DNA from: Pseudomonas frederiksbergensis | GTDB taxonomy: Bacteria; Pseudomonadota; Gammaproteobacteria; Pseudomonadales; Pseudomonadaceae | Direction of reading: 5' to 3' | Length of the DNA: 64,000 bases | Assembly (NCBI RefSeq): GCF_900105495.1 | Contig: NZ_FNTF01000002.1 | Location: 186,001-250,000, forward strand | In this document: one piece after another, positions 37,699-48,110 of the stretch | How the letters are laid out: each line of letters begins with the position of its first letter | How positions within the stretch are numbered: position 1 is the first letter of the stretch | Translations under genes and position numbers: made by a program | The notes under the pieces: model-generated | What the model was told of the DNA's origin: nothing | The model's input: the letters and a program-made list of their open reading frames with translations, nothing else | Databases searched by the model: none

Positions 37699-39417
37699 AT
37701 GCGCCCACTTGCACTCCTCGCCCTGACCTTATTGCTCACCGCTTGCGGCGACGGCGAATCGCTGTTGCCCCCCGACGCCCGGTTGCCGGACGGCGGACGC
37801 TATCGCGGTGAACTGGTCAACGGATTACTGCAAGGCCAGGGCCGGATCGATTACCCGAACGGCAGCTGGTACGCCGGCGATTTCGACAAAGGCCTTTGGC
37901 ATGGCCAGGGCGAATGGCACGGCAGTAACGGCGAAGTCTATCGCGGTGGATTCAATCTGGGGCTGTTCGACGGCAAGGGCACACTGACCACCAGCGGCAG
38001 CAGCTTCACCGGCAGTTTCAAAGCCGGTCGACGGGACGGCGAAGGCACCCTCAAAGAAAACGGCATGACCTACCGCGGCGAATTCAAGGCCGATCAATAT
38101 TCAGGGCTCGGTCGTCTCGAACTCGAAGACGGCAGCTCGTACCAGGGCCAGTTCGCCCACGGCAAACCCAACGGCGAAGGCCAACGGGGCGACGCCAGCG
38201 GCAATCAGTTCACCGGGCATTTCGTCGACGGTCAGCTCGAAGGCAACGGGACGTTCAACAGCGCCGATGGCGATATATATGTCGGTGGCTTCAAGAACAA
38301 TCAACTGCACGGCAAGGGTCGCTACGAGAACGCCGACGGTGATGTCTGGCTCGGTCAATTCAAGGAAGGATCGCTAAACGGCAAGGGCGAGTTGATCGGC
38401 GCCGACGGCAGCCATTACATCGGCCAGTTCGTTGACTGGCGCTTCTCCGGCCAAGGTCGATTGAACCTGTCCGACGGCAGCTTCTACATCGGTCAATTCG
38501 ACAATGACAGTTACTCGGGGCGCGGCACCCTGGTGCTGACTGACGGCACAGTGCAAAACGGTACGTGGGTCAACGGCCAGCGGGTTCGCGATGCCGATGG
38601 CAAGCTGCTGCCGGACAGCCTGGAACTCGGGTTGCTGGCTCAGGGCCGCTTGCTCGACGATGCACTGTCCAGCGTGCCGGCTTCGACGCCGACAGTCGAG
38701 TTGTACACCCTGACACTCGGCGGTGACGGCAAGCAAAGCGTGTTCCTGCGCGAATCCGATTACGTCAGCAACATGCTCAAAAGTCGCTTTAGTGCCTTTG
38801 GCCAGATCCGCCTGGTGAACCATCGCGACCACCTCGTCGACCGGCCGATGGCCACGCGTGAAAACCTGCGTCGCGCTGCCGCCGCCCTGGCCGAACGTAG
38901 CGGCCCGGAAGACCTGATCTTCATCTACCTGACCAGCCACGGCACCAGCGAACACGAATTTGTGCTCGACCAGCCGCGCATGGAACTGTCCGATCTGCCG
39001 GCCGACGAACTCGCCGCAGTTCTCTCGCCGCTGAAAAACCGCGACAAGATCATCGTGATTTCGTCCTGCTACTCGGGCGGCTTCATTCCGGCGCTCAAGG
39101 ATGAACGCACCCTGATCATGACCGCCTCGCGCGCTGACCGCGTGTCCTTCGGCTGCTCGGAAGAAGCCAACTTCACCTACTTCGGCGACGCGCTGTTCGC
39201 CAAGGCACTGAACCAGACCGACGACCTGGAGCACGCCTTCAAACTGGCCAGGGCCACCATCGCAGAGCGCGAACTGGCGGACAGCTTCGAAGCCTCTGAA
39301 CCGCAGATCTGGGCGCCGAAAACCGTTCTTTCCCACTGGCAGCTGTTGCGCAAGCAACAGGCACGAAAAGCGCTTCAAAGTGTCTCCATCAGCAGCAAGG
39401 ATGCAAAGAGCAACTAA
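37699..39417 (+). CDS. MORN-repeat lipoprotein with caspase-like (C13-type) peptidase domain
   Basis: 572 residues from the ATG at 37699, with a lipoprotein signal ending LLTAC. Residues about 30-300 are a long run of MORN repeats (pattern YxGxFxxGxxxGxGxxxxxDG, roughly 11 copies). The C-terminal half is a clan CD peptidase: His414 in IYLTSHGTSEHEF and Cys457 in VISSCYSGGF, the catalytic dyad, followed by TASRADRVSFGC. The longer ORF from 37522 adds 59 residues without sense. Likely a periplasm-facing or outer-membrane protease; substrate unknown. 112 bp after the phaJ4-like gene. Confidence 0.88.
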   Translation: MRPLALLALTLLLTACGDGESLLPPDARLPDGGRYRGELVNGLLQGQGRIDYPNGSWYAGDFDKGLWHGQGEWHGSNGEVYRGGFNLGLFDGKGTLTTSGSSFTGSFKAGRRDGEGTLKENGMTYRGEFKADQYSGLGRLELEDGSSYQGQFAHGKPNGEGQRGDASGNQFTGHFVDGQLEGNGTFNSADGDIYVGGFKNNQLHGKGRYENADGDVWLGQFKEGSLNGKGELIGADGSHYIGQFVDWRFSGQGRLNLSDGSFYIGQFDNDSYSGRGTLVLTDGTVQNGTWVNGQRVRDADGKLLPDSLELGLLAQGRLLDDALSSVPASTPTVELYTLTLGGDGKQSVFLRESDYVSNMLKSRFSAFGQIRLVNHRDHLVDRPMATRENLRRAAAALAERSGPEDLIFIYLTSHGTSEHEFVLDQPRMELSDLPADELAAVLSPLKNRDKIIVISSCYSGGFIPALKDERTLIMTASRADRVSFGCSEEANFTYFGDALFAKALNQTDDLEHAFKLARATIAERELADSFEASEPQIWAPKTVLSHWQLLRKQQARKALQSVSISSKDAKSN

Positions 39418-39444
39418 GCTGAAATGTATCAAGGGGGAAACACT

Positions 39445-40086
39445 ATGTACTTGACGCCTCAGCACGTATTGCTTGCCGGAGCTACCGGGTTGACCGGTGA
39501 GCATTTACTTGATCGCCTGCTCAACGAGCCCACGATCACACGCGTATTGGCGCCCTCACGCCGGCCATTGGCCGAGCATCCCCACCTGGAAAACCCGGTT
39601 GGTGACCCGGCGGAGTTTCTGCCGCAATTGAGTGGTCGCGTCGACATCGCCTACTGCTGCCTGGGCACCACCCTCAAGAAGGCCGGCTCGGAAGAAGCGT
39701 TTCGCGCAGTGGACCTGGACATGGTGGTGGCATTCGCCAAACGTGCACGGGAGATGGGCGCACGGCACCTGATCGTGGTCAGTGCCCTGGGCGCCGATCG
39801 CAGGTCCCCGATTTTCTACAACAAGGTCAAAGGCGAGATGGAATATGCATTGCGCGCACAGGACTGGCCGCAACTGACCATTTGCCGACCTTCGCTGCTG
39901 CTGGGCGAGCGTATGGAACCGCGCATGGCAGAGCAATTCGTCGGGCCTTTGTCGCGCTTGATCCCTGGCAAATACCGCGGCATCGAAGCCTGCCAACTGG
40001 CCCGCGCGATGTGGCGACTGGCGCTGGAAGAGCAGGAAGGGGTGCGGATTGTCGAGTCGGATGAGTTGCGAAAACTCGGCAAGTAA
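39445..40086 (+). CDS. NAD(P)-binding Rossmann oxidoreductase-like protein
   Basis: 213-residue SDR-like protein of the HTATIP2/YbjT-like group. N-terminal nucleotide-binding loop [14 protein letters not shown], then [18 protein letters not shown] and [23 protein letters not shown] with a possible YNKVK active-site motif. Start at 39445 follows AAGGGGG; an ATG 7 codons earlier precedes the ribosome binding site. 27 bp after the MORN gene. Substrate unknown. Confidence 0.87.
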   Translation: MYLTPQHVLLAGATGLTGEHLLDRLLNEPTITRVLAPSRRPLAEHPHLENPVGDPAEFLPQLSGRVDIAYCCLGTTLKKAGSEEAFRAVDLDMVVAFAKRAREMGARHLIVVSALGADRRSPIFYNKVKGEMEYALRAQDWPQLTICRPSLLLGERMEPRMAEQFVGPLSRLIPGKYRGIEACQLARAMWRLALEEQEGVRIVESDELRKLGK

Positions 40087-40097
40087 AGCCCTACTAA

Positions 40098-40203
40098 GAT
40101 CGTTCCCACGCTCTGCGTGGGAATGCCTCAATGGACGCTCTGCGTCCGCTTTGGGACGCAGAGCGTCCCGGGCTGCATTCCCACGCAGAGCGTGGGAACG
40201 ATC
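40098..40203. repeat. Palindromic intergenic element, family A, copy 2
   Basis: Same element as 3728-3841: arms GATCGTTCCCACGCTCTGCG and its complement, inner GGACGCTCTGCGTCC-type palindromes. Lies in the convergent gap between the oxidoreductase and the YceK-like gene, where a bidirectional terminator would be expected. Confidence 0.85.
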
Positions 40204-40216
40204 AGTCAGCGATCAG

Positions 40217-40501
40217 TCAGAGACCACCCGTAGCCTGAAAACTTACACCGATCACCGTGAGCACCGACAGCGGCAACAGCAGCGTGTCGAGCAACGCACT
40301 GGCCGGCAGGTCAATGCCGGGGTAGCTCGGGGCTTCGGCGCCGAAGCGGTCCATGGCACAGCAACCGCCATTCAAGGCATACAAATCCAGACGCGTCCCC
40401 GAATACACCACGGGCGCCCCTGGCTTGGCGGCATCGAGCGTTCGCGCCGTGGCGCAGCCAGCCAATTGCAGCGCCAGCACAATCGCCAGCAGCTTATTCA
40501 T
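40217..40501 (-). CDS. YceK/YidQ-family lipoprotein
   Basis: 94-residue small lipoprotein with lipobox LAGC ([19 protein letters not shown]), then [17 protein letters not shown] and [20 protein letters not shown], the family pattern. Function unknown. Its ATG overlaps the end of ubiX by 8 bp, so it is the last gene of mpl-ubiX-yceK-like. Confidence 0.85.
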   Translation of the reverse strand: MNKLLAIVLALQLAGCATARTLDAAKPGAPVVYSGTRLDLYALNGGCCAMDRFGAEAPSYPGIDLPASALLDTLLLPLSVLTVIGVSFQATGGL

Positions 40502-41126
40502 CGCTGGTCAGATGGTGTTCGCCCCAACGCGGCAGCATGTCCTGGGGAATGTTCAACAGATTGAGAATTCGCGCCACGACAAAATCGATCAAATCGTCGA
40601 TGGTCTGCGGCTGATGATAAAAACCGGGCGACGCCGGCAAAATCGTCACGCCCATGTTCGACAACTTGAGCATGTTCTCCAGATGAATGCTCGAATACGG
40701 CGCCTCACGCGGCACCAGAATCAGCTGGCGACGTTCCTTCAAGGTGACGTCGGCGGCACGCTCGATCAGGTTGTTGCAGGCTCCCGTCGCGATGGCCGAC
40801 AAGGTGCCGGTGGAACACGGCACCACCACCATCGCTGCCGGCGCGCCGGAGCCCGAGGCCACGGGCGACATCCAGTCTTCCTTGCCATACACCCGGATCT
40901 GCCCGGCGGCAGCGCCGGTGTATTCGGTAAGGAAGGCCTGCATCATCTGGGTTTTCGGCGGCAAACTCACGTCAGTCTCGGTGGCCATCACCAGTTGCGC
41001 CGCCCTGGAGATCATGAAGTGCACTTCGCGGTCTTCACGAATCAGGCAGTCCAGCAGGCGCAAGCCATATTGGGCGCCGGAAGCCCCGGTCATCGCCAGC
41101 GTGATGCGTTCCGGGCCGTTGTTCAT
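40494..41126 (-). CDS. ubiX: Flavin prenyltransferase UbiX
   Basis: Makes the prenylated FMN cofactor of the UbiD decarboxylase in ubiquinone synthesis. 210 residues from the ATG at 41126. Landmarks: [18 protein letters not shown] (FMN-binding), [28 protein letters not shown], and [19 protein letters not shown]. The open frame continues upstream to 41657, but that stretch lies inside mpl and is not UbiX-like. ATGA overlap with mpl. Confidence 0.96.
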   Translation of the reverse strand: MNNGPERITLAMTGASGAQYGLRLLDCLIREDREVHFMISRAAQLVMATETDVSLPPKTQMMQAFLTEYTGAAAGQIRVYGKEDWMSPVASGSGAPAAMVVVPCSTGTLSAIATGACNNLIERAADVTLKERRQLILVPREAPYSSIHLENMLKLSNMGVTILPASPGFYHQPQTIDDLIDFVVARILNLLNIPQDMLPRWGEHHLTSDE

Positions 41127-42472
41127 TGCAGCGCCTCGGCCAGTTTGCCGTGCAGGCCGCCGAAGCCGCCGTTGCTCATGATCACCACGTGAGTGCCGGG
41201 CTGGGCCTGGCTCTTCACGCGCTCGATGATGCCTTCCAGCGAATCGCTGACGATCGACGGCACCGTGCACAACGCAGCAGTAGCCCCCAGATCCCAACCG
41301 AGGTTGGCCGGCGCATACCAGATCACTTGATCGGCATCGACCACGCTTTCCGGCAAGCCGTCGCGGTGAGCGCCGAGCTTCATGGAGTTGGAGCGCGGCT
41401 CGATGATCGCGATCAGCGGTGCATCGCCGATGCGCTTGCGCAGCCCGTCGAGGGTCGTCGCAATCGCCGTCGGATGGTGAGCGAAGTCGTCGTAGATGGT
41501 GATGCCACGAACCTCCGCGACTTTCTCCATCCGGCGCTTGACGCTTTTGAATGCGCTCAGCGCAGCGATGCCCATGGATGGCACAACACCAACATGGCGC
41601 GCCGCAGCCAACGTGGCCAGGGCGTTGGCGACGTTGTGCTGGCCAGTCATGTCCCACTCGACCACACCTTGGGCAACACCTTCGAACATCACTTCAAACT
41701 TCGAACCGTCTTCGCTGAGCAGTTTGACCTGCCACTGACCGCCGGCGCCGGTGGTTTGCACCGGGGTCCAGCAGCCCATTTCGATGACACGCAGCAATGC
41801 CGGCTCGGTGGTCGGATGAATCACCAGGCCTTCGCTCGGGATGGTTCGTACCAAATGATGGAATTGCCGCTCGATGGCCGGCAAGTCGGGGAAGATGTCA
41901 GCATGATCGTATTCAAGATTGTTCAGGATCGCCGTGCGCGGGCGGTAGTGAACGAACTTGGAACGCTTGTCGAAGAACGCGCTGTCGTACTCATCGGCTT
42001 CGATCACGAAGAATGGCGTATCACCCAGACGAGCGGACACCGAGAAGTTTTGCGGCACACCGCCGATCAGGAAACCCGGGCTCATGCCCGCATGTTCCAA
42101 TACCCAGGCGAGCATGCTGCTGGTGGTGGTTTTGCCGTGGGTACCGGCGACGGCCAGCACCCAGCGACCTTGCAGTACGTGATCCGCCAGCCATTGCGGG
42201 CCTGAAACGTAGGGCAGGCCTTTGTTCAGCACGTATTCGACAGCCGGGTTGCCGCGGGACATGGCATTGCCGATCACCACCAGATCCGGCGCCGGATCGA
42301 GCTGCGCCGGGTCGTAGCCTTGGGTCAACTCAATACCCTGAGCTTCAAGCTGAGTGCTCATCGGCGGGTAGACGTTGGCATCGGAGCCCGTCACGTGATG
42401 GCCCAGCTCTTTGGCCAGAACCGCCATCGAACCCATGAAAGTGCCGCAGATACCAAGAATGTGAATGTGCAT
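41123..42472 (-). CDS. mpl: UDP-MurNAc:tripeptide ligase Mpl (peptidoglycan recycling)
   Basis: Ligates the recycled tripeptide L-Ala-gamma-D-Glu-meso-DAP to UDP-MurNAc. 449 residues from the ATG at 42472; [14 protein letters not shown] is the usual Mpl beginning, while the open frame upstream runs into repeat family A. The Mur-ligase ATP loop is [16 protein letters not shown], followed by [17 protein letters not shown]-terminal domain carries [12 protein letters not shown]. Acts with LdcA and the transglycosylases in this window on wall recycling. Confidence 0.97.
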   Translation of the reverse strand: MHIHILGICGTFMGSMAVLAKELGHHVTGSDANVYPPMSTQLEAQGIELTQGYDPAQLDPAPDLVVIGNAMSRGNPAVEYVLNKGLPYVSGPQWLADHVLQGRWVLAVAGTHGKTTTSSMLAWVLEHAGMSPGFLIGGVPQNFSVSARLGDTPFFVIEADEYDSAFFDKRSKFVHYRPRTAILNNLEYDHADIFPDLPAIERQFHHLVRTIPSEGLVIHPTTEPALLRVIEMGCWTPVQTTGAGGQWQVKLLSEDGSKFEVMFEGVAQGVVEWDMTGQHNVANALATLAAARHVGVVPSMGIAALSAFKSVKRRMEKVAEVRGITIYDDFAHHPTAIATTLDGLRKRIGDAPLIAIIEPRSNSMKLGAHRDGLPESVVDADQVIWYAPANLGWDLGATAALCTVPSIVSDSLEGIIERVKSQAQPGTHVVIMSNGGFGGLHGKLAEALQ

Positions 42473-42539
42473 TAGTCGACCTCGCAAAACATGGCCGCAG
42501 GTTAGCGTAGGGTGGGAAAATTCGCACTCTGTCTTTAAT

Positions 42540-42661
42540 GATCGTCCCCACGCTGATCGTTCCCACGCTCTGCGTGGGAATGCAGCAAGGGATGCTCTGC
42601 GTCCCAAAAGCGGACGCGGAACGTCCGGGGAGGCATTCCCACGCGGAGCGTGGGAACGATC
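42540..42661. repeat. Palindromic intergenic element, family A, copy 3
   Basis: Third copy of the family A element, between mpl and eatR. Its left arm start is partly duplicated (GATCGTCCCCACGCT at 42540, then GATCGTTCCCACGCTCTGCG at 42555). Right arm ends GGGAACGATC at 42661. The eatR stop codon lies 7 bp beyond it. Confidence 0.85.
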
Positions 42662-42667
42662 AACGGC

Positions 42668-44581
42668 CTAGCGGGCTATCCCGTGTTTACGCAGTTTTCT
42701 ATAAAGGGTGTTACGACTGACACCCAACTGTTCCGCTGTGTGAGTCATATGCCAACGCGTCTGTTCCAGCACATTCAGCAAGGCCAACCGCTCGGCATCA
42801 TCCAGCGGATGGTCCGACGACTCTTCAACCGCAACAACCGGCACCGGTCGGGCCTGACGGATCATCGCCGGCAAATCCTCCAGCCCGATCCGCCCGCCAT
42901 CACACAACGCCGCCAAGGTCCGCAGCACATTGCGCAACTGCCGCACATTCCCCGGCCACGCGAAGGCCAGCAAAGCCTGGCGCGCCGGACCGTCGATCAA
43001 GACGGTTTCCCCGCCCGCTTCTTCGGCCAGCAAAAAGTCGAGCAACTGAGATTTATCACTGCGATCACGCAACGCCGGCAGTGCAACTTCCAGCCCGTTG
43101 AGCCGGTAATACAAATCCTCGCGGAAGCTGCCGTCCTGCACCCGCTCCAGCAGATTGCGGTGAGTGGCGCTGATGATCCGTACGTTGACCGACTCCGGCT
43201 CACCACCGATCGGCACCACCTGACGATCCTCCAGCACCCTTAATAGCCGGGTCTGCAAAGCCAGGGGCATGTCGCCGATTTCATCGAGAAACAGAGTCCC
43301 GCCATCAGCCTGCTGCAACTTGCCGCGCATGCCTTCCTTGCGCGCACCGGTAAAACTGCCGCCGCGATAACCAAACAGTTCGCTCTCGATCAGGCTTTCG
43401 GGGATGGCGGCGCAGTTGAGGGCGACGAAGGCTTTTTCTGCTCGCTGGCTGGCCTGATGGACGGCTTTGGCAAAAGCTTCTTTGCCGGACCCGGTTTCGC
43501 CGTTGATCAGTAGCGGTACGTCCCGCTCGAACACACGCAAGGATTTGCGGAAATCTTCCTGCAAGCCCGTGTCACCCAGACAAATGCCCGACAAGCGCGA
43601 AGGTTCGGCGATCACCGCACGTTGCACCACCGGCACCGGAATGCTGCGTGGCTGCCCGCGCAACACCGCAAACAAGCACCGCCCGTCGCGGGTGCGCAAC
43701 GGCCAACTGGCGCTGGCATTGACGCTGGCGCGGCCGAGCAATTCATCCAGCGAGCAATCGAAAAACGCCTCCACCGGTTTGCCCAGCAACCCACCGCGAA
43801 TATGCCCCAGCAGGTTCAACGCACTCTGGTTGACCGCACTGATCCGCCCTTCCCCGTCAAACGCCAGCAACCCTTCGCTGAACAGCCCGACGGATTCGGC
43901 CTGAAGGTGAAAACGCAGCAGCCACTGATTGTCGAAGTAGCGCAGGAAATAGCAGCTCTCGATCATCTTCGCCGAAAGATTGACCAGGGCCATGGTATGG
44001 AATTGGCTCTGACGCGAGACCTCGTGCCGCGCCGAGGACACGTCGAGCACCGCCAGCAGTTCGCCGTGAGGGTCGAACACCGGGCTCGCCGAGCAGGTCA
44101 GGCCAGTGTGACGGCCACGAAAATGCTCGTCCTGGTGGATGGTCAGGGACTGACGCTCCACCAGACAGGTGCCAATGCCGTTGGTGCCTTCGCAGGCTTC
44201 GCTCCAGTCGGCACCGAGCCAGAGGCCGGCGCGCTCGAAAATCTTCCGCTCGGCAGGCGCGGTGACGCAATTGAGGATCACGCCTCGGGCGTCGGTCAGC
44301 AGAACGGCGTGGCCAGCGCCGGAGAGCTGCTGATGAAGGCTGGTCATTTCACTGCCGGCGATGTGCAGTACTTGCTGCAAGCGTTCGCGGCTTTCGAGTA
44401 CGCGACCATGTTCCAGCACCGTCGGCGCCATGGTCAGGGCCGGGTCGAGGTGGTAGTCCTCAAGACAGCGCAGCCAGGAGCGGGCAATCGACGGGTCGCT
44501 GCCGGGACCGTGCAGGTGGGTTTTGCCCTGAGTGACGGTCAAGACCTGCTGGGCATGGCGACTCAAATGGTTGTCGTGCAT
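42668..44581 (-). CDS. eatR: Sigma-54-dependent activator of ethanolamine catabolism EatR
   Basis: 637-residue enhancer-binding protein of the AcoR type. N-terminal GAF-like region (about residues 80-220, including [11 protein letters not shown] and [18 protein letters not shown]) and a PAS domain (about 235-290). The AAA+ domain has Walker A GETGSGKE, a variant GAFTGA loop GSFTGA, and Walker [13 protein letters not shown] Fis-type HTH follows ([20 protein letters not shown]). Divergent from the aldehyde dehydrogenase-eat-eutBC operon, whose -24/-12 promoter it should activate, as established for PA4021 in P. aeruginosa. Confidence 0.92.
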   Translation of the reverse strand: MHDNHLSRHAQQVLTVTQGKTHLHGPGSDPSIARSWLRCLEDYHLDPALTMAPTVLEHGRVLESRERLQQVLHIAGSEMTSLHQQLSGAGHAVLLTDARGVILNCVTAPAERKIFERAGLWLGADWSEACEGTNGIGTCLVERQSLTIHQDEHFRGRHTGLTCSASPVFDPHGELLAVLDVSSARHEVSRQSQFHTMALVNLSAKMIESCYFLRYFDNQWLLRFHLQAESVGLFSEGLLAFDGEGRISAVNQSALNLLGHIRGGLLGKPVEAFFDCSLDELLGRASVNASASWPLRTRDGRCLFAVLRGQPRSIPVPVVQRAVIAEPSRLSGICLGDTGLQEDFRKSLRVFERDVPLLINGETGSGKEAFAKAVHQASQRAEKAFVALNCAAIPESLIESELFGYRGGSFTGARKEGMRGKLQQADGGTLFLDEIGDMPLALQTRLLRVLEDRQVVPIGGEPESVNVRIISATHRNLLERVQDGSFREDLYYRLNGLEVALPALRDRSDKSQLLDFLLAEEAGGETVLIDGPARQALLAFAWPGNVRQLRNVLRTLAALCDGGRIGLEDLPAMIRQARPVPVVAVEESSDHPLDDAERLALLNVLEQTRWHMTHTAEQLGVSRNTLYRKLRKHGIAR

Positions 44582-44618
44582 TTCTTATTGTTCTCCCCGC
44601 TGAGTCTGCTCCGCATCC

Positions 44619-44740
44619 GTGTAGCAGCTGCCGAAGGCTGCGTCCGGCTGCGAAGCAGTCGTAAACCGGTGTCCCGTATGCATCGCCAAAAATGAGGCGA
44701 GTGCTTCGCACTCGGACGCAGCCTTCGGCAGCTGCTACAC
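44619..44740. repeat. Palindromic intergenic element, family B, copy 3 (diverged)
   Basis: Inverted repeat GTGTAGCAGCTGCCGAAGGC ... with complementary right arm ending GCTGCTACAC at 44740. It shares the TGTAGCAGCTG ends with the copies at 9711 and 54295 but differs inside (TGCGTCCGGCTGCGAAGC). Sits just upstream of eatR. Confidence 0.8.
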
Positions 44741-44809
44741 GAAGCAAAATGGCGTGAGGCCGAGCATCCTCCAGCCTAGCGCGCATTGCAATGCTGGCGA
44801 GACCGCCCC

Positions 44810-44879
44810 GTCACACCTTGCGCCAGAAGCGGTACAAAGTGTCACAGGGACCGTACCGAAACCGTCACAGACGCCGTCC
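44810..44879 (+). promoter_or_regulatory. Candidate EatR upstream activating sites
   Basis: Three direct copies of GTCACA at 44810-44815, 44841-44846 and 44874-44879, spaced 31 and 33 bp, close to three helical turns each. They lie about 55-125 bp upstream of the -24/-12 promoter, the usual position for enhancer-binding-protein sites. GGTAC and GTACC flank the middle copy as an inverted pair. Assignment to EatR is inferred. Confidence 0.5.
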
Positions 44880-44931
44880 GCCGGTCCGACAAAAACCGCG
44901 CAAGGCCTTGATTTACCTGACCTGCAACGCA

Positions 44932-44948
44932 GTGGCCCGACCTTTGCT
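44932..44948 (+). promoter_or_regulatory. Sigma-54 (-24/-12) promoter of the ethanolamine operon
   Basis: GTGGCCCGACCTTTGCT matches the RpoN consensus TGGCAC-N5-TTGCW, with GG (44934-35) and GC (44946-47) exactly 10 nt apart. Transcription would start near 44959, about 54 nt before the aldehyde dehydrogenase ATG. It fits the divergent sigma-54 activator EatR. Confidence 0.85.
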
Positions 44949-45012
44949 CTACGCTTATAGCAGGCGCACATGCGCTCTCCCTTATAAGCACAAAAGCCAA
45001 GGAGAAATCACC

Positions 45013-46533
45013 ATGCGTTACGCTCACCCCGGTACTGAAGGCGCTATCGTTTCGTTCAAGAGCAAATACGGTAACTACATCGGCGGCGAGTTCGTCGCGC
45101 CTGTCAAAGGTCAGTACTTCACCAATACCTCGCCAGTAAATGGCCAACCGATTGCCGAATTCCCGCGCTCCACGGCCGAAGACATCGAAAAGGCCCTGGA
45201 CGCTGCCCACGCAGCCGCCGATGCCTGGGGCGCCACGTCCGCCCAGGCGCGCTCGCTGGTGCTGCTGAAAATCGCCGACCGCATCGAACAGAACCTGGAA
45301 GTCCTGGCAATCACCGAATCCTGGGACAACGGCAAAGCCGTGCGTGAAACCCTCAACGCCGACATTCCGCTGGCGGCGGACCATTTCCGCTACTTCGCCG
45401 GTTGCATCCGCGCCCAGGAAGGCAGCGCCGCCGAAATCGACGGCAACACCGTGGCCTATCACATCCATGAACCGCTGGGCGTGGTCGGGCAGATCATCCC
45501 GTGGAACTTCCCGATCCTGATGGCCGCCTGGAAACTCGCCCCGGCCCTGGCCGCCGGCAACTGCGTGGTGCTCAAGCCTGCCGAGCAAACGCCACTGGGC
45601 ATTACCGTGCTGATGGAGCTGATCGGCGACCTGCTGCCACCGGGCGTGTTGAACGTGGTGCAAGGCTTCGGCAAAGAAGCCGGCGAAGCGCTCGCCACCA
45701 GCAAACGCATCGCCAAGATCGCCTTCACCGGCTCGACCCCGGTCGGCTCGCACATCATGAAATGCGCCGCCGAAAACATCATTCCGTCCACCGTGGAGCT
45801 GGGTGGCAAGTCGCCGAACATCTTCTTCGCCGACATCATGCAAGCCGAAGAAACCTTCATCGAAAAAGCCGCCGAAGGCCTGGTGCTGGCGTTCTTCAAC
45901 CAGGGCGAAGTCTGCACCTGCCCTTCCCGCGCCTTGGTGCAAGAGTCGATCTATGACGACTTCATGAAAGTCGTGATGAAGAAAGTCCTGTCGATCAAAC
46001 GTGGCGACCCGCTGGACACCGACACCATGGTCGGCGCCCAGGCGTCCGAGCAGCAATTCGACAAAATCCTGTCGTACCTGGAAATCGCCAAGGGCGAAGG
46101 CGCCGAGCTGCTGACCGGCGGCAAGGTGGAAAAACTCGAGGGCAACCTGGCGACCGGGTATTACATCCAGCCGACCCTGCTCAAGGGCACCAACAAAATG
46201 CGCGTGTTCCAGGAAGAAATCTTTGGCCCGGTGGTGAGCATCACCACCTTCAAGGACGAAGCCGAAGCCCTGGCCATCGCCAACGACACCGAGTTCGGCC
46301 TCGGCGCCGGTCTCTGGACCCGCGACATCAACCGCGCCTACCGCATGGGCCGCGCCATCAAGGCCGGTCGTGTGTGGACCAACTGCTACCACCTGTACCC
46401 GGCGCACGCCGCGTTCGGCGGATACAAGAAATCCGGCGTCGGTCGTGAAACCCACAAGATGATGCTCGACCACTATCAGCAGACCAAAAACCTGCTGGTG
46501 AGCTACGACATCAATCCGTTGGGCTTCTTCTAA
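45013..46533 (+). CDS. NAD-dependent aldehyde dehydrogenase (acetaldehyde, ethanolamine operon)
   Basis: 506-residue ExaC/AldB-like aldehyde dehydrogenase. Start at 45013 after CCAAGGAGA; upstream open frame is non-coding leader. Landmarks: [20 protein letters not shown] (NAD binding), catalytic Glu in [12 protein letters not shown], catalytic Cys in [14 protein letters not shown] (two cysteines, the second usual for this subgroup). First gene behind the sigma-54 promoter; it oxidises the acetaldehyde released by EutBC to acetate. The PAO1 counterpart PA4022 has been named after both exaC and hydrazone dehydrogenase. Confidence 0.93.
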   Translation: MRYAHPGTEGAIVSFKSKYGNYIGGEFVAPVKGQYFTNTSPVNGQPIAEFPRSTAEDIEKALDAAHAAADAWGATSAQARSLVLLKIADRIEQNLEVLAITESWDNGKAVRETLNADIPLAADHFRYFAGCIRAQEGSAAEIDGNTVAYHIHEPLGVVGQIIPWNFPILMAAWKLAPALAAGNCVVLKPAEQTPLGITVLMELIGDLLPPGVLNVVQGFGKEAGEALATSKRIAKIAFTGSTPVGSHIMKCAAENIIPSTVELGGKSPNIFFADIMQAEETFIEKAAEGLVLAFFNQGEVCTCPSRALVQESIYDDFMKVVMKKVLSIKRGDPLDTDTMVGAQASEQQFDKILSYLEIAKGEGAELLTGGKVEKLEGNLATGYYIQPTLLKGTNKMRVFQEEIFGPVVSITTFKDEAEALAIANDTEFGLGAGLWTRDINRAYRMGRAIKAGRVWTNCYHLYPAHAAFGGYKKSGVGRETHKMMLDHYQQTKNLLVSYDINPLGFF

Positions 46534-46543
46534 AGCGTCTGTC

Positions 46544-46583
46544 GCAGGCAAGCCACTCTCCTTGCGGGAGTGAGCTTGCTTGC
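46544..46583. repeat. REP-like hairpin between aldehyde dehydrogenase and eat
   Basis: Nested inverted repeat: outer GCAGGCAAGC / GCTTGCTTGC and inner CACTC / GAGTG around TCCTTGCGG. No T-run. Probably a degenerate REP that could differentially stabilise the upstream message in the operon. Confidence 0.55.
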
Positions 46584-46649
46584 ACCTTAGACCTTCGCGC
46601 CCACCCGGCAACCATGCCGGTCAAAAACAATAAGAACAGGTGAACCCCT

Positions 46650-48098
46650 ATGCCTAGCGATCAAGCCAGCGTGCAGCCGGCTACCTCCTCGGTCGACTTT
46701 GAAAAAGTCGGCTCCGACTATTTCCAGCAACGGGAACTGAAAAAAGGTGCAGCAGGCTGGGTCCTGCTGGTGGGTCTGGGGGTGGCCTACGTCATCTCCG
46801 GCGATTATGCGGGTTGGAACTTCGGCCTCGCCCAAGGTGGCTGGGGCGGTATGTTTCTCGCCACGTTGCTGATGGCAACCATGTACCTGTGCATGTGTTT
46901 CTCCCTGGCGGAACTGTCTTCCATGATTCCTACCGCGGGTGGCGGCTACGGTTTTGCCCGTAGCGCATTCGGGCCGTGGGGCGGGTTTCTGACGGGGACT
47001 GCGATCCTGATCGAATACGCAATCGCCCCGGCGGCGATCGCGGTGTTTATCGGCGCCTATTGCGAATCACTGTTCGGCATCGGCGGCTGGATGATTTACC
47101 TGGCGTTCTACATCATCTTTATCGCCATTCACATTTTCGGGGTCGGCGAAGCCCTGAAACTTATGTTCGGTATCACCGCCGTCGCCGCGCTGGCACTGGG
47201 CGTGTTCCTGGTGTCGATGGTGCCGCACTTCAATGTCGCCAATCTGCTCGACATCCCGGTGACTGACGCCAAGGGCGCCAGCAGCTTCCTGCCCTTCGGC
47301 TACGTCGGCGTGTGGGCGGCAATTCCTTACGCGATCTGGTTCTTTCTCGCTGTCGAAGGCGTGCCGTTGGCAGCAGAAGAAACCAAAAACCCGAAACGCG
47401 ACCTGCCTCGCGGATTGATCGGCGCCATGCTGGTGCTGGTGAGCTTTGCCCTGCTGATTCTGGTAATCGGGCCAGGCGGTGCTGGCGCCAACGCGCTGCT
47501 GACCTCGGGTAATCCGTTGGTCGAAGCATTGAGCAAGGCCTATGGCGGCTCGACCTGGATGGGCCACTTCGTCAATCTGGTGGGCCTGGCGGGTCTGATC
47601 GCCAGTTTCTTCTCGATCATCTATGCCTATTCGCGGCAGATCTTCGCGTTGTCCCGCGCTGGCTACTTGCCCCGCAAACTGTCCGAGACCAACAAAAGCA
47701 AGGCCCCCGTACTGGCGCTGATTATTCCCGGCATCATCGGTTTCGGCTTGTCGCTGACCGGTCAGGGCGACCTGCTGATTCTGGTAGCGGTGTTCGGTGC
47801 GACCATTTCCTACGTCCTGATGATGGCGGCGCATATCACGCTGCGCATTCGGCGCCCCAAAATGGATCGCCCATACCGCACGCCCGGCGGTATCTTCACC
47901 TCGGGTGTAGCGTTGGTGCTGGCTTGCATCGCCGTGGTGGCGGGTTTTCTGGTAGACCCACGCGTGGTGATTGGCGCGGCGATCATCTATGGAGTGTTAA
48001 TTGCTTACTTTGCTTTCTACAGTCGGCATCACTTGGTAGCAGGTACGCCCGAAGAAGAATTCGCGGCCATTCAGAACGCTGAAAAAGCCCTGCACTAA
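46650..48098 (+). CDS. eat: Ethanolamine permease
   Basis: 482-residue APC-superfamily transporter with about twelve hydrophobic segments. N-terminal LGVAYVISGDYAGWNFGLAQ and AIPYAIWFFLAVEGVPLAAEETKNP are typical of the ethanolamine permease group. AGGTGA precedes the ATG. Encoded between the aldehyde dehydrogenase and eutB, so uptake and breakdown are co-expressed. Related APC members carry other amines, but the eutBC context makes ethanolamine the natural substrate. Confidence 0.93.
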   Translation: MPSDQASVQPATSSVDFEKVGSDYFQQRELKKGAAGWVLLVGLGVAYVISGDYAGWNFGLAQGGWGGMFLATLLMATMYLCMCFSLAELSSMIPTAGGGYGFARSAFGPWGGFLTGTAILIEYAIAPAAIAVFIGAYCESLFGIGGWMIYLAFYIIFIAIHIFGVGEALKLMFGITAVAALALGVFLVSMVPHFNVANLLDIPVTDAKGASSFLPFGYVGVWAAIPYAIWFFLAVEGVPLAAEETKNPKRDLPRGLIGAMLVLVSFALLILVIGPGGAGANALLTSGNPLVEALSKAYGGSTWMGHFVNLVGLAGLIASFFSIIYAYSRQIFALSRAGYLPRKLSETNKSKAPVLALIIPGIIGFGLSLTGQGDLLILVAVFGATISYVLMMAAHITLRIRRPKMDRPYRTPGGIFTSGVALVLACIAVVAGFLVDPRVVIGAAIIYGVLIAYFAFYSRHHLVAGTPEEEFAAIQNAEKALH

Positions 48099-48110
48099 CG
48101 GCCAGAAATC

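Noticed and set aside
41127..41657. N-terminal extension of the ubiX frame
   Set aside because: Lies inside mpl in another frame; UbiX homologs begin at the Met encoded at 41126.
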